NCBI RefSeq assembly: GCF_022808985.1
Contig: NZ_JAKZFT010000005.1
Coordinates: 1 to 64,000 of the forward strand
From: Geotalea sp. SG265
GTDB taxonomy: Bacteria > Desulfobacterota > Desulfuromonadia > Geobacterales > Geobacteraceae
Direction: 5' to 3'
Length of the DNA: 64,000 bases
In this document: positions 50,977 through 60,879 of the stretch, piece after piece
Numbering within the stretch: the first letter of the stretch is position 1
How the letters are laid out: each line of letters starts with the position of its first letter
The notes under the pieces: generated by a model
Seen by the model: only the letters and a program-made list of their open reading frames with translations
What the model was told of the DNA's origin: nothing
The model's database searches: none
Position numbers and translations under genes: made by a program

Positions 50977-51740
50977 TTTTTCCCGACCCCTTGTGGTTTA
51001 AAGACGAAGCCGTGCTCAAAGGTGCCGCCGCCGGGTGGCGGCCGGAAATCCCGTTCCGCCCTGCTGATGGCCCGTTCAACGGCATTGTTGAACATCATGT
51101 CACTGGAGCTGCGGTCGTAGCGCTTGCCGATGATTCTGCCGGTGCGACCGATGGTCAGCCTGACTTCCACCACCTTGTTCCGGTCGGGGGTGAAAATATC
51201 TTCCTGCCGGAAGGCGTCTTCCAGGCGGGAGCGGATGTAGCTGGCATAATCACTGCCGGCTTCGGTTCCCGTGGCTCCCGGCATGCCGGCCTGTCCTCTG
51301 CCTGCACCGGTGGCCCTCCTTCGTGCCGCTTCCAGAGCGGCGGCCTGATGCCGGGCCTCTGTGTCACGTTCCAACTTTGCCAGCCGTTCTTCGAATTCCT
51401 GGGCCGTTTCCGTGCCGGGCGAGAGCTTTGCCTGCTGTTTGCCCGCAGCCTTCGGGGCCGGTTTAACAGCGGGAAGCTTCATCTGTGACGGCTCTTTGAT
51501 CTGGGGCGGCGGCTCAACAGCGGGGGGAGCTGATGCCGTTCCTCCCGCGGGCGAGCCTGCCTGAGGGTTTGCCACCGGCAGGTTGACCACATCCACATAG
51601 TAGACGGGGGAATTGTCAGTATGCAGCCCCGGCAGGAAATTCAAATTGGTTGCGATCAGGAAAATCACCGCGTGGCAGAGGAAGGAACAGACCAGCATGC
51701 CCCCTGGGCCGGGCTCTCTTCTTTTCAATGTGTGTTTCAT
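50973..51740 (-). CDS. tolA: TolA-like energy transducer (TonB C-terminal fold)
   Basis: The 255-residue protein has an N-terminal membrane helix (VCSFLCHAVIFLIATNL), a Pro/Ala/Lys-rich and helical linker, and a C-terminal domain (about 160-250) with VEVRLTIGRTGRIIGKRYD and NNAVERAISRAE, the TonB/TolA C-terminal fold. Its place between tolR and tolB with four-base overlaps on both sides identifies it as TolA, although it is shorter than E. coli TolA. It transmits proton-motive force from TolQR to the outer membrane. Confidence 0.9.
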   Translation of the reverse strand: MKHTLKRREPGPGGMLVCSFLCHAVIFLIATNLNFLPGLHTDNSPVYYVDVVNLPVANPQAGSPAGGTASAPPAVEPPPQIKEPSQMKLPAVKPAPKAAGKQQAKLSPGTETAQEFEERLAKLERDTEARHQAAALEAARRRATGAGRGQAGMPGATGTEAGSDYASYIRSRLEDAFRQEDIFTPDRNKVVEVRLTIGRTGRIIGKRYDRSSSDMMFNNAVERAISRAERDFRPPPGGGTFEHGFVFKPQGVGKN

Positions 51741-52156
51741 TTACCTTGGGCAGGCTCCGTGACCATGCCGAGGCGTTCGATGCCGGCACCCTTGATTTCG
51801 GCCATGGTTTTTACCACTTCACCATAGGGAACATCCTTGTCCGCCTTAAGAAAAACCTCTTTTTTCGTGCGCGAGGCAAACATGCCGGAGAGCCTTGACT
51901 TCAACTCCCCCTGGGGCACTTCGTTCTTGTTGATGAATATCCTGCCCGACCGCTCCAGAGTGACGATCACCGTCTCTTCCTGTGGGGCCAGTGCTTTAGT
52001 TTCTGCCTTGGGCAGGTTGACCTGCACCCCCTGCTGCATCATGGGGGCGGTCACCATGAAGATAACCAGAAGGACGAGCATGACGTCCACCAGCGGCGTA
52101 ACGTTGATCTGCGCCATGGTGGAGCGGCTGTTGTTGTCCCTGCTTCCCAGTTCCAT
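51737..52156 (-). CDS. tolR: TolR/ExbD-family proton channel component
   Basis: The 139-residue protein has the ExbD/TolR membrane helix with its proton-carrying Asp: INVTPLVDVMLVLLVIFMV. The periplasmic part has the usual strands (VIVTLERSGRIFINKNEVP). With TolQ it forms the proton-driven motor. It follows tolQ with a 9-base gap and overlaps tolA. Confidence 0.95.
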   Translation of the reverse strand: MELGSRDNNSRSTMAQINVTPLVDVMLVLLVIFMVTAPMMQQGVQVNLPKAETKALAPQEETVIVTLERSGRIFINKNEVPQGELKSRLSGMFASRTKKEVFLKADKDVPYGEVVKTMAEIKGAGIERLGMVTEPAQGK

Positions 52157-52165
52157 GCTGCTCTC

Positions 52166-52840
52166 CTATTTGCCGGTGAAGGTCCGCTGGACGATGTTGA
52201 GAAACTCGGTGGAAAAGCTGTCCATCTCGCCGACGATTACGCGGATCTTGTGCTGAAAATGATTATACCCCATAACCGCAGGTATGGCGGCAACGAGACC
52301 GATCGCCGTGGCTATGAGCGCTTCGGCGATGCCTGGGGCAACGACGGCGAGGGATGCCGAGCCGGTTTCGCCGATCCCCTTGAAAGCGGTCATGATGCCC
52401 CAGACGGTGCCGAAAAGGCCGATGAACGGGGCTGTGGAGCCGGTGGTGGCGAGGAAGGTCGTATATTTCTCCAGGCGGGTGATCTCGGAGGTGGTAGCGC
52501 GGCGCAGGGCGCGTGAGATATTGTCGATGCCCGCCAGATCCGTGCTGATAACCGTCGGGTCCTGCTTTTCCTCTCCCTTTTCCATGAGCTTCTTCAGCTC
52601 ACCATACCCTTCGTTGAAGAGGACAGCCAGAGGCGAGTTGGCAAAACGGTCCAACTGGGCATTGATGGCATCGAAACGCTTGGCCTTCCAGAAAAATTCC
52701 AGGAAACGCTCGGATTCGTTCTTGGCCCGGTGCACCTGGAGCAGTTTAAAGAAGATGATTGCCCAGGAAACGACGGAAAAATAGAGAAGAACGAAAAGTA
52801 CCAGTTTTACGACAAGTCCGGTTGTGGCAAAAATTCCCAA
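52166..52840 (-). CDS. tolQ: TolQ/ExbB-family proton channel component
   Basis: The 224-residue membrane protein has three membrane helices, with the conserved segment LATTGSTAPFIGLFGTVWG followed by IAEALIATAIGLVAAIPAV. Such proteins form a pentamer around the TolR dimer. The start is TTG at 52840 with a CGGAGGTAA site 10 bases upstream. It is the first gene of the tol-pal cluster. Confidence 0.95.
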   Translation of the reverse strand: MGIFATTGLVVKLVLFVLLYFSVVSWAIIFFKLLQVHRAKNESERFLEFFWKAKRFDAINAQLDRFANSPLAVLFNEGYGELKKLMEKGEEKQDPTVISTDLAGIDNISRALRRATTSEITRLEKYTTFLATTGSTAPFIGLFGTVWGIMTAFKGIGETGSASLAVVAPGIAEALIATAIGLVAAIPAVMGYNHFQHKIRVIVGEMDSFSTEFLNIVQRTFTGK

Positions 52841-52960
52841 GGCTTGTTACCTCCGAATTTCGGACGAAATGGTCCGTCTATGGGGACAAAGTCCAATACA
52901 TATGCCTTCCGCATGGCGAAGTCAACACGATTTTTAGGAGCTGGACCGGCAGTCACAGGC

Positions 52961-53740
52961 TCAATAAAATTGAGGCTTGCGGTCGGGGAAGCAGGTGATC
53001 TGCTGGCGCCAGCTCTCCATGCCGGCAAAATTCAGGACAGCCGCGGGTTCGCAGCTTTCGTAACCCCCCTCGGCGAGTATTTCCCCCTTGGGACCTATGA
53101 TCATGCTGCCGCCGAAGAAATCCAGCTTGCCCATCACCCCGCAGGCATTGGCGGCAACGACGAAAAGCTGGTTCTCGATCGCTCTTCCCAGGAGAAGCAG
53201 CCGCCAGTGTTCGTCCCGCGGCCTGGGCCATTCTCCCGGGACGACGATGATTTCCGCCCCTTCTACCGCCAGCCGCCGGGTCAGTTCGGGAAAGCGCAGG
53301 TCATAACAGATGATGACGCCGATCTTGCCCAGGCTGGTATCGGCCAAAAGCCAGGAATCACCGCCGGTAAAGGCACGATCCTCGTTCATCAGTGAAAAAA
53401 GGTGGATCTTGCGATACTTGCCCACCAGCTTGCCTTTGTCGAGGACATAGGCGGTGTTGCAGACTTTCTCCCCATCCGGCTCGGGCAGGCTACCCACCAG
53501 CACCATGTTCAGCTCTGCCGAAAGCCGCCCCATCTCCTCCACCACCTCTGGGGTCCGTTTGGCCAGCTCGTTCAGCTCCTTATAGGCAAAGCCGCAGCTC
53601 CACATCTCCGGCAACACCGCCAGCTGCACCCCTTCATCATGCAGCCGGTGCAGGGCTTCCCGCACATGTTCCACGTTGGCATCGATATCGCCGACCTTGA
53701 TAGTGAACTGCACCGCGGCAGCCTTGATCTGTTTGCTCAC
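52961..53740 (-). CDS. Nitrilase-superfamily amidohydrolase (omega-amidase-like)
   Basis: The 259-residue enzyme has the full Glu-Lys-Cys triad: Glu45 (LPEMWSCGF), Lys111 (YRKIHLF) and nucleophile Cys145 (VIICYDLRFPE). The overall look is close to omega-amidase (YafV/NIT2), which hydrolyses 2-oxoglutaramate and 2-oxosuccinamate. Starts with GTG 53740 behind an AAGGAGG site. It lies upstream of tolQ on the same strand but with a 120-base gap, so it is probably separate. Confidence 0.9.
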   Translation of the reverse strand: MSKQIKAAAVQFTIKVGDIDANVEHVREALHRLHDEGVQLAVLPEMWSCGFAYKELNELAKRTPEVVEEMGRLSAELNMVLVGSLPEPDGEKVCNTAYVLDKGKLVGKYRKIHLFSLMNEDRAFTGGDSWLLADTSLGKIGVIICYDLRFPELTRRLAVEGAEIIVVPGEWPRPRDEHWRLLLLGRAIENQLFVVAANACGVMGKLDFFGGSMIIGPKGEILAEGGYESCEPAAVLNFAGMESWRQQITCFPDRKPQFY

Positions 53741-53841
53741 GGAGGCCTCCTTCTATAAATAAAATTTCATTATGATGTGGGGAAGTTTAATGCAAATGAA
53801 CACCTATTTCAAGAGGAGTTAAGCTTGGCATTGCCTTATAG

Positions 53842-55005
53842 ATGAATTATTATTTCCCTATGCAACTCTCCCTCTACATTCATTTCCCCTTTTGCGTAAA
53901 AAAGTGCCTCTATTGCGACTTCGATTCCATAGCCGGCTCACCGATCACCCCAGATGAATATATTGCGGCGGTGGCCAGGGAGATGGAGCTGCGCGCTGCG
54001 AAACTTTCCGGATCAGTATCTTCGCCGACGCTCTATTTCGGAGGTGGAACCCCTTCGCTGATGCCTCCGCAGTTGGTGGGACGGATTATTGATGCGGCGG
54101 CGCGGTTCTATGGCCTTGAGGCCAATGCAGAGGTGACCCTGGAGGCGAACCCGGGCACGGTGACGGCGGAAAAACTTGCCGGTTATCGGGTGGCGGGGGT
54201 GAACCGCCTTTCCTTGGGATTGCAGGCGCTGGACGACCGGTTCTTGCAGCGGCTCGGCCGGGTGCATTCTGTGGATGAGGCTGTGGCAGCCTATGCCTGG
54301 GCGCGAAAAGCAGGCTTCAGCAATATCGGCATTGACCTGATCCATTCCCTTCCCGGCCAGAACCTCGCCATGTGGCAGGAGACCCTTGAGACCGCCACCC
54401 GACTTGCACCGGAGCATATTTCCGCCTACAGCCTCAGTGTTGAGGAGGGGACCCCCTTCGCGGCAATGGAAGAGCGAGGAGAGTTGCCCTTGCCCCATGA
54501 GGATGAGGCGGCGGCCATGTTCGAAGCGACCAGGAGCCTTCTGATCGCTGACGGCTACGAGCACTACGAAATCTCCAACTTTGCCCGGCCCGGCTTCCGT
54601 TCACGCCATAACCAAGTCTACTGGCGGCGCGGCAATTATCTCGGTTTCGGTGCCGGTGCCCACTCTTTTCTGCGGGAGCCGGGATGGGGGATGCGGTGGG
54701 TGAGCCCGCGCGGCCACCGTTCCTTTTTGGGCGCAATGGAGAAAGACTGCCTGCAGAATGAGGAACGGCAGGTACTGACGCAACTGGAGGCTCTTTCCGA
54801 GTCACTCTTTCTCGGTTTACGCCTGCTGGACGGCATCGACATCGGACAGTTGCGGGATGAGTTTGGCGCCTGCCTGCAGGACCAATATGGCAAGACCATC
54901 GACGATCTTCTGGCCAAGGAGCTGCTTGTTAGTTCAGGCCAACGCCTCGCCCTTGCTCCGGGGGCAATCGTGGTTGCCAACCGGATCTTTTCACGGTTCG
55001 TCTGA
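53842..55005 (+). CDS. hemW: HemW-like radical SAM protein (heme chaperone)
   Basis: The 387-residue protein has the radical SAM cluster FPFCVKKCLYCDF (CxxxCxxC) at about residues 17-29 and the HemW segments FGGGTPSLM, RLSLGLQALDDRFLQRLGR and GIDLIHSLPGQ. HemW is related to oxygen-independent coproporphyrinogen oxidase but transfers heme to target proteins. It lacks the extra N-terminal features of HemN, so HemW is favoured. The start is ATG 53842 or ATG 53860; neither has a strong ribosome binding site. Confidence 0.93.
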   Translation: MNYYFPMQLSLYIHFPFCVKKCLYCDFDSIAGSPITPDEYIAAVAREMELRAAKLSGSVSSPTLYFGGGTPSLMPPQLVGRIIDAAARFYGLEANAEVTLEANPGTVTAEKLAGYRVAGVNRLSLGLQALDDRFLQRLGRVHSVDEAVAAYAWARKAGFSNIGIDLIHSLPGQNLAMWQETLETATRLAPEHISAYSLSVEEGTPFAAMEERGELPLPHEDEAAAMFEATRSLLIADGYEHYEISNFARPGFRSRHNQVYWRRGNYLGFGAGAHSFLREPGWGMRWVSPRGHRSFLGAMEKDCLQNEERQVLTQLEALSESLFLGLRLLDGIDIGQLRDEFGACLQDQYGKTIDDLLAKELLVSSGQRLALAPGAIVVANRIFSRFV

Positions 55006-55051
55006 GCTGTCCGTCAAGCTCTGAAAGCCCGTCAAAAGGGGGGAAAATCCC

Positions 55052-55114
55052 TTGACAAAGACCATGCCGGTTGTTATTTTGACAGCATTAGCACTCGATT
55101 TGTTTGAGTGCTAA
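55052..55114 (+). promoter_or_regulatory. Heat-shock promoter with CIRCE operator
   Basis: TTGACA (55052-55057) and TATTTT (55075-55080) are spaced by 17 bases. Directly downstream is a perfect CIRCE element, TTAGCACTC (55088-55096), nine bases, GAGTGCTAA (55106-55114), 24 bases before the hrcA start. HrcA binds CIRCE and represses its own operon. Confidence 0.96.
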
Positions 55115-55138
55115 TGTGCTTTAAAGAGGTAAACTTTC

Positions 55139-56170
55139 ATGGATGAGCAGCTTTCTTCGAGAGGCAGGCAGATCCTCGAAGCGATCATCGAGGACTATAT
55201 AGTCACCGCGGAACCGGTGGGGAGCAGGACCATCACCCGCAGGCATCCCATGTCCCTTTCGCCGGCGACGGTGAGAAATGTCATGGCCGACCTGGAAGAG
55301 ATGGGATTCCTTGCTTCACCCCACACTTCGGCTGGACGCATCCCCACCGACAAGGCGTACCGGTTCTATGTGAACTCCCTTTTGTCGGTGCGGAACATCG
55401 GCCGCGACGAACAGGAGGAGATCCTCAGACGCTGCTCTGTGGCAGGCAAGGACATGGCGGAGGTGCTCAAGGAAACGAGCCGCATGCTTTCCTCAACCTC
55501 CCACTACATGGGTATCGTCGTTGCGCCCCGCTTCGATGCCAATATCTTCCGCCAGATTGAGTTCGTCAGGTTGGGTAGCAGACGGATTCTGGCAATTCTC
55601 GTATCCCGGAACGGCACCGTTCAAAACCGGATCATCGAGGCGGATGAGGAGATACCGGCCGATGACCTGGTGAAGATGTCCAACTATCTCAATGAACTCC
55701 TGGAAGGGCTGACAATTGCCCAGGTGCGGAAGAAACTCTTGCAGGAGATGCAGAGCGACAAGGCCAGATATGACCAGTTGATGGCCAGGGCACTGGCCCT
55801 TTCGACCAAGACGGTGAACGAAGACGACGCAGAGGTCTTTATCGAGGGGCAGGTGAATATCTTCGATCAGCCGGAGTTCGCCGATGTGGCCAAGATGAAG
55901 GATATCTTCCGCACCTTCGAGAAAAAAAGCACCATACTGCAGCTGTTCGATCGTGCCCTCGTTGCGGAGGGGGTGCAGATATACATAGGTGCCGAATCGC
56001 ATCTAAGCGATATGCCGGGCATGAGCCTGATTACCTCCACCTATGTCACCGGCCAGAACACCCTGGGAGTGCTGGGCGTGGTAGGCCCCACGAGAATGGG
56101 CTATGCCAAGGTCATACCCATCGTGGACTACACGGCAAAGCTGGTGAGCAGGCTCCTGGAAATGGAATGA
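55139..56170 (+). CDS. hrcA: Heat-inducible transcription repressor HrcA
   Basis: The 343-residue repressor has an N-terminal winged helix (LEAIIEDYIVTAEPVGSRTI, ATVRNVMADLEEMGFL, HTSAGRIPTDKAYRFYV), a central GAF-like domain and a C-terminal dimerisation part (GVVGPTRMGYAKVIPIVDYTA). It binds CIRCE just upstream and represses hrcA-grpE-dnaK-dnaJ until chaperones are titrated by misfolded protein. Confidence 0.97.
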   Translation: MDEQLSSRGRQILEAIIEDYIVTAEPVGSRTITRRHPMSLSPATVRNVMADLEEMGFLASPHTSAGRIPTDKAYRFYVNSLLSVRNIGRDEQEEILRRCSVAGKDMAEVLKETSRMLSSTSHYMGIVVAPRFDANIFRQIEFVRLGSRRILAILVSRNGTVQNRIIEADEEIPADDLVKMSNYLNELLEGLTIAQVRKKLLQEMQSDKARYDQLMARALALSTKTVNEDDAEVFIEGQVNIFDQPEFADVAKMKDIFRTFEKKSTILQLFDRALVAEGVQIYIGAESHLSDMPGMSLITSTYVTGQNTLGVLGVVGPTRMGYAKVIPIVDYTAKLVSRLLEME

Positions 56171-56297
56171 GACTCCCTGCACATTGGACTCTTTAGGCAT
56201 ATTGGTCCTTACGACGTTTTGCAAAGGGCCTCATTGGCATAAATAACTAAACTAAATACATTCAACTTCACCAGTGATACCAAGGAGATGATCAATC

Positions 56298-56876
56298 GTG
56301 GATAAAAAGAAACATGGTACCAACACGATCAGCGATGCCCTCAAGGAAAAGGCTTCTGCAGCTCAGGAGCCGGAGACAGAGGCGGCGCAGCAGGCCGGGG
56401 GAGAACCAGATAAAGTAACGCAGCTGGAAGAAGCATTGAAAACCAAAGAGGCCGAAGCGGCGGCCAACTGGGATAAATTCCTCCGCGAACGGGCCGATCT
56501 GGAGAACTACCGGAAGCGGGTGCAGAAGGAAAAGGAAGAGCTGCTCAAGTACGGCAACGAAACGCTGATCCTGGAAATCCTTCCCGCCATCGACAACATG
56601 GAGCGTGCCCTTGAGCACGCCAATGAGGAGAGCATGGCCGCCATCGTCGAGGGAATCAGAATGACCCAGGGTATGCTCCAGTCGGCACTGAAAAAATTCG
56701 GAGTCGTTCCGGTAGAGTCAGGGCCGGGTACCGTTTTCGATCCGGCCTTTCATCAGGCCATGAGCCAGGTGGAATCTGCCGGCCAGGAACCGAATACCAT
56801 CGTAGCCGAATTCCAGAAGGGCTATCTGCTCAATGAGCGGCTGCTGAGGCCGGCCCTGGTCTCGGTAGCGAAGTAA
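56298..56876 (+). CDS. grpE: Nucleotide exchange factor GrpE
   Basis: The 192-residue cochaperone exchanges ADP for ATP on DnaK. A long N-terminal coiled coil (about 40-90) precedes the DnaK-binding domain with [19 protein letters not shown] and the end motif [27 protein letters not shown] start at 56298, with AAGGAG 10 bases upstream. It lies 127 bases after hrcA. Confidence 0.96.
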   Translation: MDKKKHGTNTISDALKEKASAAQEPETEAAQQAGGEPDKVTQLEEALKTKEAEAAANWDKFLRERADLENYRKRVQKEKEELLKYGNETLILEILPAIDNMERALEHANEESMAAIVEGIRMTQGMLQSALKKFGVVPVESGPGTVFDPAFHQAMSQVESAGQEPNTIVAEFQKGYLLNERLLRPALVSVAK

Positions 56877-56902
56877 AAAGAGCAGGTTCAAGGTGCGATG
56901 TC

Positions 56903-56971
56903 CGAAGTTCGACGTAACATGAACCTCGAACTTCGAACCCAGAACTTCGAACTTTTTTTAGCTATCTCCCT
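56903..56971. repeat. Cluster of GAACTTCGAA repeats between grpE and dnaK
   Basis: The words CGAAGTTCGA/TCGAACTTCG recur at 56903-56912 and 56926-56935, forming a 10-bp inverted repeat, and TTCGAA repeats again at 56943-56951. A T-run follows. This may be an intergenic repeat family that also works as a partial terminator or mRNA processing site. Confidence 0.5.
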
Positions 56972-57032
56972 TGCTTTTTGCCCGGGTGATGACTAGCTTT
57001 TAGAATACAGATATCAAAAAGGAGGAGTATTC

Positions 57033-58940
57033 ATGAGTAAAGTTATAGGGATAGACCTGGGAACCACCAACTCCTGTGTCGCAATCATGGAAGGTGGCGA
57101 GCCCATTGTCATAGCCAATGCCGAAGGAAGCCGTACGACCCCTTCAATGGTGGCGATCACCGACAGCGGTGAACGGCTGGTCGGCCAGCAGGCAAAACGC
57201 CAGGCGGTAACCAATCCGGAAAACACCCTCTTCGCTATCAAGCGTCTCATCGGCCGCAAGTTCGAGTCGGATGCGGTGAAAAAGGACATTGCTATTTCTC
57301 CTTTCAAAATCGTCAAGGCGGATAACGGCGACGCCTGGGTGGAGGTGCGCGGGCAGAAGTATTCCCCCCCCGAGATTTCAGCCATGGTCCTGCAGAAAAT
57401 GAAGAAGACCGCCGAGGATTACCTGGGGGAGACGGTGACCGACGCGGTCATCACCGTCCCGGCCTATTTCGACGACTCCCAGCGCCAGGCAACCAAAGAT
57501 GCGGGCAAGATCGCCGGCATGAATGTGCTGCGCATCATCAACGAGCCGACTGCAGCGGCCCTTGCCTATGGTCTGGACAAGAAAAAAGACGAGAAAATTG
57601 CTGTTTTCGACCTGGGTGGCGGTACCTTCGATATTTCCATCCTTGAACTGGGCGAGGGGGTCTTTGAGGTCAAGTCCACCAACGGGGATACCTTCCTGGG
57701 TGGCGAAGACTTCGACCAGAACGTCATTGACTGGATTGCCGATGAATTCAAGAAGGACCAGGGGATCGACCTGAGGAACGACAAGATGGCCCTGCAGCGC
57801 TTGAAGGAGGCGGCGGAAAAAGCAAAGTGCGAGCTCTCCTCTTCCATGGAGACCGACATCAACCTGCCGTTCATTACTGCCGATGCCAGCGGCCCGAAGC
57901 ATCTTAATCTGAAGCTGACCAGGGCAAAACTGGAGGCGATCTGCGCCAACCTCATCGACAAACTGGAAGGCCCCTGCCGTACTGCCCTCAGGGATGCGGG
58001 ACTTTCACCCAGCGACATCGACGAGGTCATCCTGGTGGGCGGCATGACCCGCATGCCCATCGTTCAGAAGAAGGTGCAGGATATCTTCGGCAAGGTCCCC
58101 AACCGCGGTGTCAACCCCGATGAAGTTGTTGCCATCGGCGCCGCCATTCAGGGTGGTGTCCTCAAGGGTGACGTGAAGGACGTGCTGCTCCTGGACGTAA
58201 CGCCTCTTTCCCTGGGCATTGAGACCCTGGGCAGCGTCATGACCCGGCTGATCGAGAAGAACTCCACCATCCCCTGCCGCAAGAGCCAGATCTTCTCCAC
58301 CGCCGCCGACAACCAGCCGGCAGTGAGCATCCACGTGCTCCAGGGGGAAAGGGAAATGGCCGGCGACAACAAGACCTTGGGTAATTTCGAGCTGACCGGC
58401 ATTCCCCCCGCACCCCGCGGCGTGCCCCAGATTGAGGTGACCTTCGATATCGACGCCAACGGCATCGTCCATGTTTCGGCCAAGGACTTGGGTACCGGTA
58501 AGGAGCAGTCGATCCGCATCACCGCATCCTCCGGTCTCTCCAAGGACGAGATTGACAAGATGGTCAAAGAGGCGGAGTCCCATGCCTCCGAGGACAAGAA
58601 GAAGCGTGAGGTGATCGAAGCCCGCAACCAGGCTGACAGTCTGGTGTATTCCACGGAGAAGTCGTTGAAGGAGTTCGGCGACAAGATCGATGCCGCCGAG
58701 AAGCAGAAGATCGAGGAGGGGCTGGCTGCCCTGAAGAAAGCCATGGAAGGCAACGATGCCGACGCCATCAAAAAGGCGAGTGACGAATTGATGCAGGCTT
58801 CCCACAAGCTGGCCGAGGCGGTCTATGCCAAGGCTCAACCTGCCGGTGAAGAGCAGGCGGGTGCTGCAGGCCACGAGGAACCCAAAGGGGAGAAAGTGGT
58901 CGATGCAGATTTCGAGGAAGTGAAGGAAGACAAGAAATAA
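57033..58940 (+). CDS. dnaK: Molecular chaperone DnaK (Hsp70)
   Basis: The 635-residue chaperone begins [17 protein letters not shown], with the phosphate-1 motif, and contains [39 protein letters not shown], and the substrate-binding start [15 protein letters not shown]. The lid and acidic tail ([22 protein letters not shown]) are complete. Start ATG with AAGGAGGAG upstream. Confidence 0.98.
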   Translation: MSKVIGIDLGTTNSCVAIMEGGEPIVIANAEGSRTTPSMVAITDSGERLVGQQAKRQAVTNPENTLFAIKRLIGRKFESDAVKKDIAISPFKIVKADNGDAWVEVRGQKYSPPEISAMVLQKMKKTAEDYLGETVTDAVITVPAYFDDSQRQATKDAGKIAGMNVLRIINEPTAAALAYGLDKKKDEKIAVFDLGGGTFDISILELGEGVFEVKSTNGDTFLGGEDFDQNVIDWIADEFKKDQGIDLRNDKMALQRLKEAAEKAKCELSSSMETDINLPFITADASGPKHLNLKLTRAKLEAICANLIDKLEGPCRTALRDAGLSPSDIDEVILVGGMTRMPIVQKKVQDIFGKVPNRGVNPDEVVAIGAAIQGGVLKGDVKDVLLLDVTPLSLGIETLGSVMTRLIEKNSTIPCRKSQIFSTAADNQPAVSIHVLQGEREMAGDNKTLGNFELTGIPPAPRGVPQIEVTFDIDANGIVHVSAKDLGTGKEQSIRITASSGLSKDEIDKMVKEAESHASEDKKKREVIEARNQADSLVYSTEKSLKEFGDKIDAAEKQKIEEGLAALKKAMEGNDADAIKKASDELMQASHKLAEAVYAKAQPAGEEQAGAAGHEEPKGEKVVDADFEEVKEDKK

Positions 58941-58968
58941 ACCGGCTGTAAGCTGCCGGGTTCGAACA

Positions 58969-58999
58969 ATAGGGGCGACGCTTTGGCGTTCGCCCCTAT
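58969..58999 (+). promoter_or_regulatory. Hairpin between dnaK and dnaJ
   Basis: A 10-bp perfect stem (58969-58978 with 58990-58999) closes on an 11-base loop that itself pairs (CGC with GCG). It lies 32 bases before the dnaJ start. It may protect dnaK mRNA or attenuate dnaJ; no T-run follows. Confidence 0.5.
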
Positions 59000-59030
59000 A
59001 CGTATTTTCAGGATAAAAGGGAACCATATT

Positions 59031-60149
59031 TTGGCAAACGGTGACAAACGCGACTACTATGAGGTGCTTGAGGTTAACAGGAATGCCTCTGAAACAGAAA
59101 TCAAGAAGGCCTACCGGCGACTGGCAATTCAACATCACCCGGACAAGAACCCTGGGGACAAGGCGGCGGAAGAGCGATTCAAGGAATTGACGGAAGCCTA
59201 TGAGGTCCTTTCCGACCCGCAGAAGCGGGCTACCTATGACCAGTTCGGCCACGCCGGCATGGCCGGTGGCGGGTTCTCCTCCGGCGGCTTCGGCTTCGGC
59301 GCCGGGTCTCCCTTCGGCGACATCTTCGGCGACATCTTCGGCGATGTCTTCGGCGCCAGGCCGCGCAGCAGGGGCAAGCGGGGGGACGACCTGCTCTACA
59401 ACATGGAGATTACCTTCGAGGAAGCTGCCTTCGGCGTGGAAAAGAAAGTGGATGTTCCCTATGCCAAGCGCTGCGACAGCTGCGGCGGCAGCGGCGCCAA
59501 GGCCGGCACCGAGCCGAAGACCTGCCCCACGTGCCGCGGTGCGGGCCAGGTACGTTTTCAGCAGGGTTTCTTCAGCGTCAGTAAGACCTGCAGCCATTGT
59601 AACGGCGAAGGAAAGATCATTGACAATCCCTGCCCCACCTGCCGTGGCGCTGGGACGGTGCGTGACAAGAAGACCCTGTCGGTGAAGGTCCCGGCCGGGG
59701 TAGAGACCGGCAACCGCCTCAAACTTTCCGGAGAGGGGGGGCAAGGATCCAAGGGGGGGGCAAACGGTGACCTCTATGTGGCCCTGACCGTCAAGGAACA
59801 CTCCATCTTCAAACGTGAAAACAACGACGTCATCTGCGAAATTCCCATCAGCTACACCCAGGCTGCCTTGGGCTGCGAGCTGGACATCCCCACCCTGGAT
59901 GGGAAAGCCCATCTGAAGATCCCCGAAGGAACCCAGTCCGGCAAGATCTTCCGCATTCGTGGCAAGGGGATCCAGGTGCTGCAGGGGTACGGCAGGGGGG
60001 ATCACCTGGTCATCATCAAGGTGGAAACCCCCACCAATCTGACCAAGCAGCAAAAGGAGCTGCTGGAGGAATTTGCCAGAATCAGCGGCGAGGATGTGAA
60101 CCCTATGCGGAAGAACTTCTTCTCCAAGGTCATGGATCTGCTCCATTGA
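59031..60149 (+). CDS. dnaJ: Chaperone protein DnaJ (Hsp40)
   Basis: The 372-residue cochaperone has the J domain (4-70) with [15 protein letters not shown] and the HPD tripeptide, a Gly/Phe-rich stretch ([19 protein letters not shown]), four zinc-finger repeats ([32 protein letters not shown]) and the C-terminal client-binding domain ([17 protein letters not shown]). I choose TTG 59031, which gives the exact family N-terminus; AGGG lies nine bases upstream. The longer upstream reading would start inside the hairpin. Confidence 0.96.
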   Translation: MANGDKRDYYEVLEVNRNASETEIKKAYRRLAIQHHPDKNPGDKAAEERFKELTEAYEVLSDPQKRATYDQFGHAGMAGGGFSSGGFGFGAGSPFGDIFGDIFGDVFGARPRSRGKRGDDLLYNMEITFEEAAFGVEKKVDVPYAKRCDSCGGSGAKAGTEPKTCPTCRGAGQVRFQQGFFSVSKTCSHCNGEGKIIDNPCPTCRGAGTVRDKKTLSVKVPAGVETGNRLKLSGEGGQGSKGGANGDLYVALTVKEHSIFKRENNDVICEIPISYTQAALGCELDIPTLDGKAHLKIPEGTQSGKIFRIRGKGIQVLQGYGRGDHLVIIKVETPTNLTKQQKELLEEFARISGEDVNPMRKNFFSKVMDLLH

Positions 60150-60712
60150 ACGGCACCGGCGCTACACTGAAAAAATGGTGGGTGGCTGTGGTGATTTTTG
60201 CCCTGGCCACTCTCTGTCTTGCCACCGTGCCGGTGCATGCCGAGGGGAGCTATACGGCGACCACCACCCTGCTGCGCAACCAGGAGTATGACGATGCCCT
60301 GCTGAAGGCTGTCGGAGATGCGCGCCGGTCTGTTATCTTTTCATTCTACCTGTTTAAGATTGCTGAGTCGCGCAACAACCGCCCCAGGGCCATCGCCGCA
60401 GAACTTATCAAGGCTGCCCGCCGGGGGGTGGAGGTGACGGTCATCCTGGAACGGAACACCGATGCGAGAGACAAGCTCAATGATGAGAACAGGCAGACGG
60501 CCGCCCTGCTCACCCGGGGGGGAGTCAGGGTCTTCTTTGATGCTCCCGGCATCACCAGCCATCTGAAGACTGCTGTCATCGACAGCCGCTACGTCTTTAT
60601 CGGCAGCCACAACCTGACCCAGAGCGCCCTCCAGTACAACAACGAACTTTCGGTCATGATCGATTCTCCGGAGATGGCAGCGGAGATCCAGGCCTACCTG
60701 AACCGCCTCTAG
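60146..60712 (+). CDS. Secreted phospholipase D-like nuclease with one HKD motif
   Basis: The 188-residue protein has a signal peptide ([18 protein letters not shown]) and a single HxK(x4)D motif (HLKTAVID, His about 145) followed by [10 protein letters not shown]. Single-HKD proteins such as Nuc and BfiI dimerise to build an active site and usually cut DNA. The reading starts at TTG 60146 overlapping the dnaJ stop; the real start may be further in. It could act in DNA scavenging or in envelope lipid turnover. Confidence 0.85.
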   Translation: MNGTGATLKKWWVAVVIFALATLCLATVPVHAEGSYTATTTLLRNQEYDDALLKAVGDARRSVIFSFYLFKIAESRNNRPRAIAAELIKAARRGVEVTVILERNTDARDKLNDENRQTAALLTRGGVRVFFDAPGITSHLKTAVIDSRYVFIGSHNLTQSALQYNNELSVMIDSPEMAAEIQAYLNRL

Positions 60713-60715
60713 TTT

Positions 60716-60748
60716 CCTGTGCGGCTGATCAGCTGATCGCCGCACAGG
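60716..60748 (+). terminator. Large palindromic hairpin after the PLD-like gene
   Basis: A 10-bp stem (60716-60725 with 60739-60748) encloses a 13-base loop holding the 12-base palindrome GATCAGCTGATC. It ends the heat-shock/PLD transcript region but lacks a T-run. Confidence 0.5.
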
Positions 60749-60879
60749 ACCAACCAATCCTCTATCACCGCCGGCAGTACCGATAAAAATGCTTGATTTA
60801 TCGAATTAAGTGATATACTTCCACGATCGGTTTCCCGCTTTATAGCGGAACCTCTGCCAAACCACTTGTAAGGCCGGAT

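Noticed and set aside
58005-60146. Long minus-strand frame of 713 codons opposite dnaK and dnaJ
   Set aside because: Shadow of two certain genes with strong codon bias; no ribosome site and no recognisable domain.
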